Positions 42,035 to 42,221 of a stretch of 42,221 bases of DNA are shown here, piece after piece. The notes below the pieces were generated by a model that saw nothing but the letters and a program-made list of their open reading frames with translations, had not been told where the DNA came from and ran no database searches. A program made the translations under genes and the position numbers. Origin of the DNA: Pseudomonas sp. MWU13-2100 (lineage in GTDB: Bacteria; Pseudomonadota; Gammaproteobacteria; Pseudomonadales; Pseudomonadaceae); contig NZ_JALLIX010000053.1 in NCBI RefSeq assembly GCF_023242365.1, positions 1 through 42,221 of the forward strand. The letters are read 5' to 3'. Numbering within the stretch: position 1 is the stretch's first letter; each line of letters begins with the position of its first letter.

Positions 42035-42105
42035 GCTTCCAGTGGTCTTGAGGAGCGCATCGCTGGCAAGCCAGGCTCCTACAGGATTGTATCGTACGCA
42101 AATCC
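42035..42105. repeat. 71-bp direct repeat, copy A
   Basis: This copy matches 42149-42219 with about four mismatches over 71 bp. It contains GCATCGCTGGCAAGCCAGG and CTCCTACAG, a common Pseudomonas REP/intergenic repeat class, here upstream of the RlpA-like gene. Confidence 0.85.
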
Positions 42106-42124
42106 CGTGTCCGACGCAGGACCA

Positions 42125-42150
42125 GTGGGAGCGGAGCTTGCCCGCGAAGC
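42125..42150. repeat. REP-like element between the direct repeats
   Basis: GTGGGAGCGGAGCTTGCCCG followed by CGAAGC is a degenerate form of the Pseudomonas GTGGGAGCGGGCTTGC REP. It lies between the two 71-bp copies and slightly overlaps the second. Confidence 0.6.
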
Positions 42151-42219
42151 TTCTGGCGGTCTTGAGGAGCGCATCGCTGGCAAGTCAGGCTCCTACAGGA
42201 TTGTATCGTACGCAAATCC
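42149..42219. repeat. 71-bp direct repeat, copy B
   Basis: This is the second copy of the 42035-42105 repeat, 114 bp away start to start. The array may continue past the window edge. Confidence 0.85.
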
Positions 42220-42221
42220 TC

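Overview
The window is a GC-rich chromosomal segment of a Pseudomonas, most likely of the fluorescens/putida lineage. The reasons are the gene order ychF-pth-rplY-prs-tRNA-Gln-ispE-lolB-TPR <> hemA-prfA-prmC-moeB-murI-pagL, the downstream phrB/merR/hemH and uraA/upp/hpt blocks, and the typical Pseudomonas REP palindromes between genes. Nearly all of it is conserved core genome. The main accessory element is a toxin-like locus at 12.5-24.3 kb.

Layout. (1) 1-6958, minus strand: YchF ATPase, peptidyl-tRNA hydrolase, ribosomal protein bL25, PRPP synthetase, tRNA-Gln(UUG), IspE, LolB and a TPR lipoprotein. (2) 7143-11875, plus strand: a tight hemA-prfA-prmC-moeB-murI operon for tetrapyrrole, release-factor, cofactor and wall-precursor functions, followed by a PagL-type lipid A deacylase. 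(3) 12521-24323: two giant genes pointing away from each other, encoding 2097 and 1619 residues, with a small YkgJ-type cysteine-cluster gene between them. The 2097-residue protein combines a DUF6543 (dermonecrotic-toxin-like) N-terminus, an OTU/papain-like module whose expected catalytic Cys is Ser, and a segment resembling the translocation domain of large clostridial toxins. The 1619-residue protein is a typical Pseudomonas DUF6543 family member. No secretion or immunity genes lie beside them.

(4) 24344-33523, minus strand: eight closely packed genes (DUF523/DUF1722, MerR, photolyase, NTF2-like, SDR, FAD oxidoreductase, DUF1365, CFA-like methyltransferase), preceded by a second small transcription unit (renalase-like FAD protein and TIGR02450). 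Both promoter regions carry TGTACA-N12-TGTACA-type operators, the form I recall for LitR/PplR light-responsive MerR regulators. The MerR encoded here lacks the cobalamin-binding signature. I read this as a light/photo-oxidative-stress regulon for DNA repair and membrane-lipid modification. The CFA-like enzyme has lost two bicarbonate-site residues of true cyclopropane synthases.

(5) 33721-35662, plus strand: TIGR01777 epimerase and ferrochelatase. (6) 35770-39903: uraA and upp face hpt, a WbuC cupin and an AEC transporter, covering nucleobase salvage and transport. (7) 39904-42221: a REPIN, a carboxymuconolactone-decarboxylase-like protein, a Ca2+/Na+ antiporter with a 14-histidine tract encoded by a perfect CAC repeat, an RlpA-like lipoprotein, and a tandem 71-bp repeat at the right edge. 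No intergenic stretch exceeds about 220 bases. I see no integrase, IS element, CRISPR array or rRNA.
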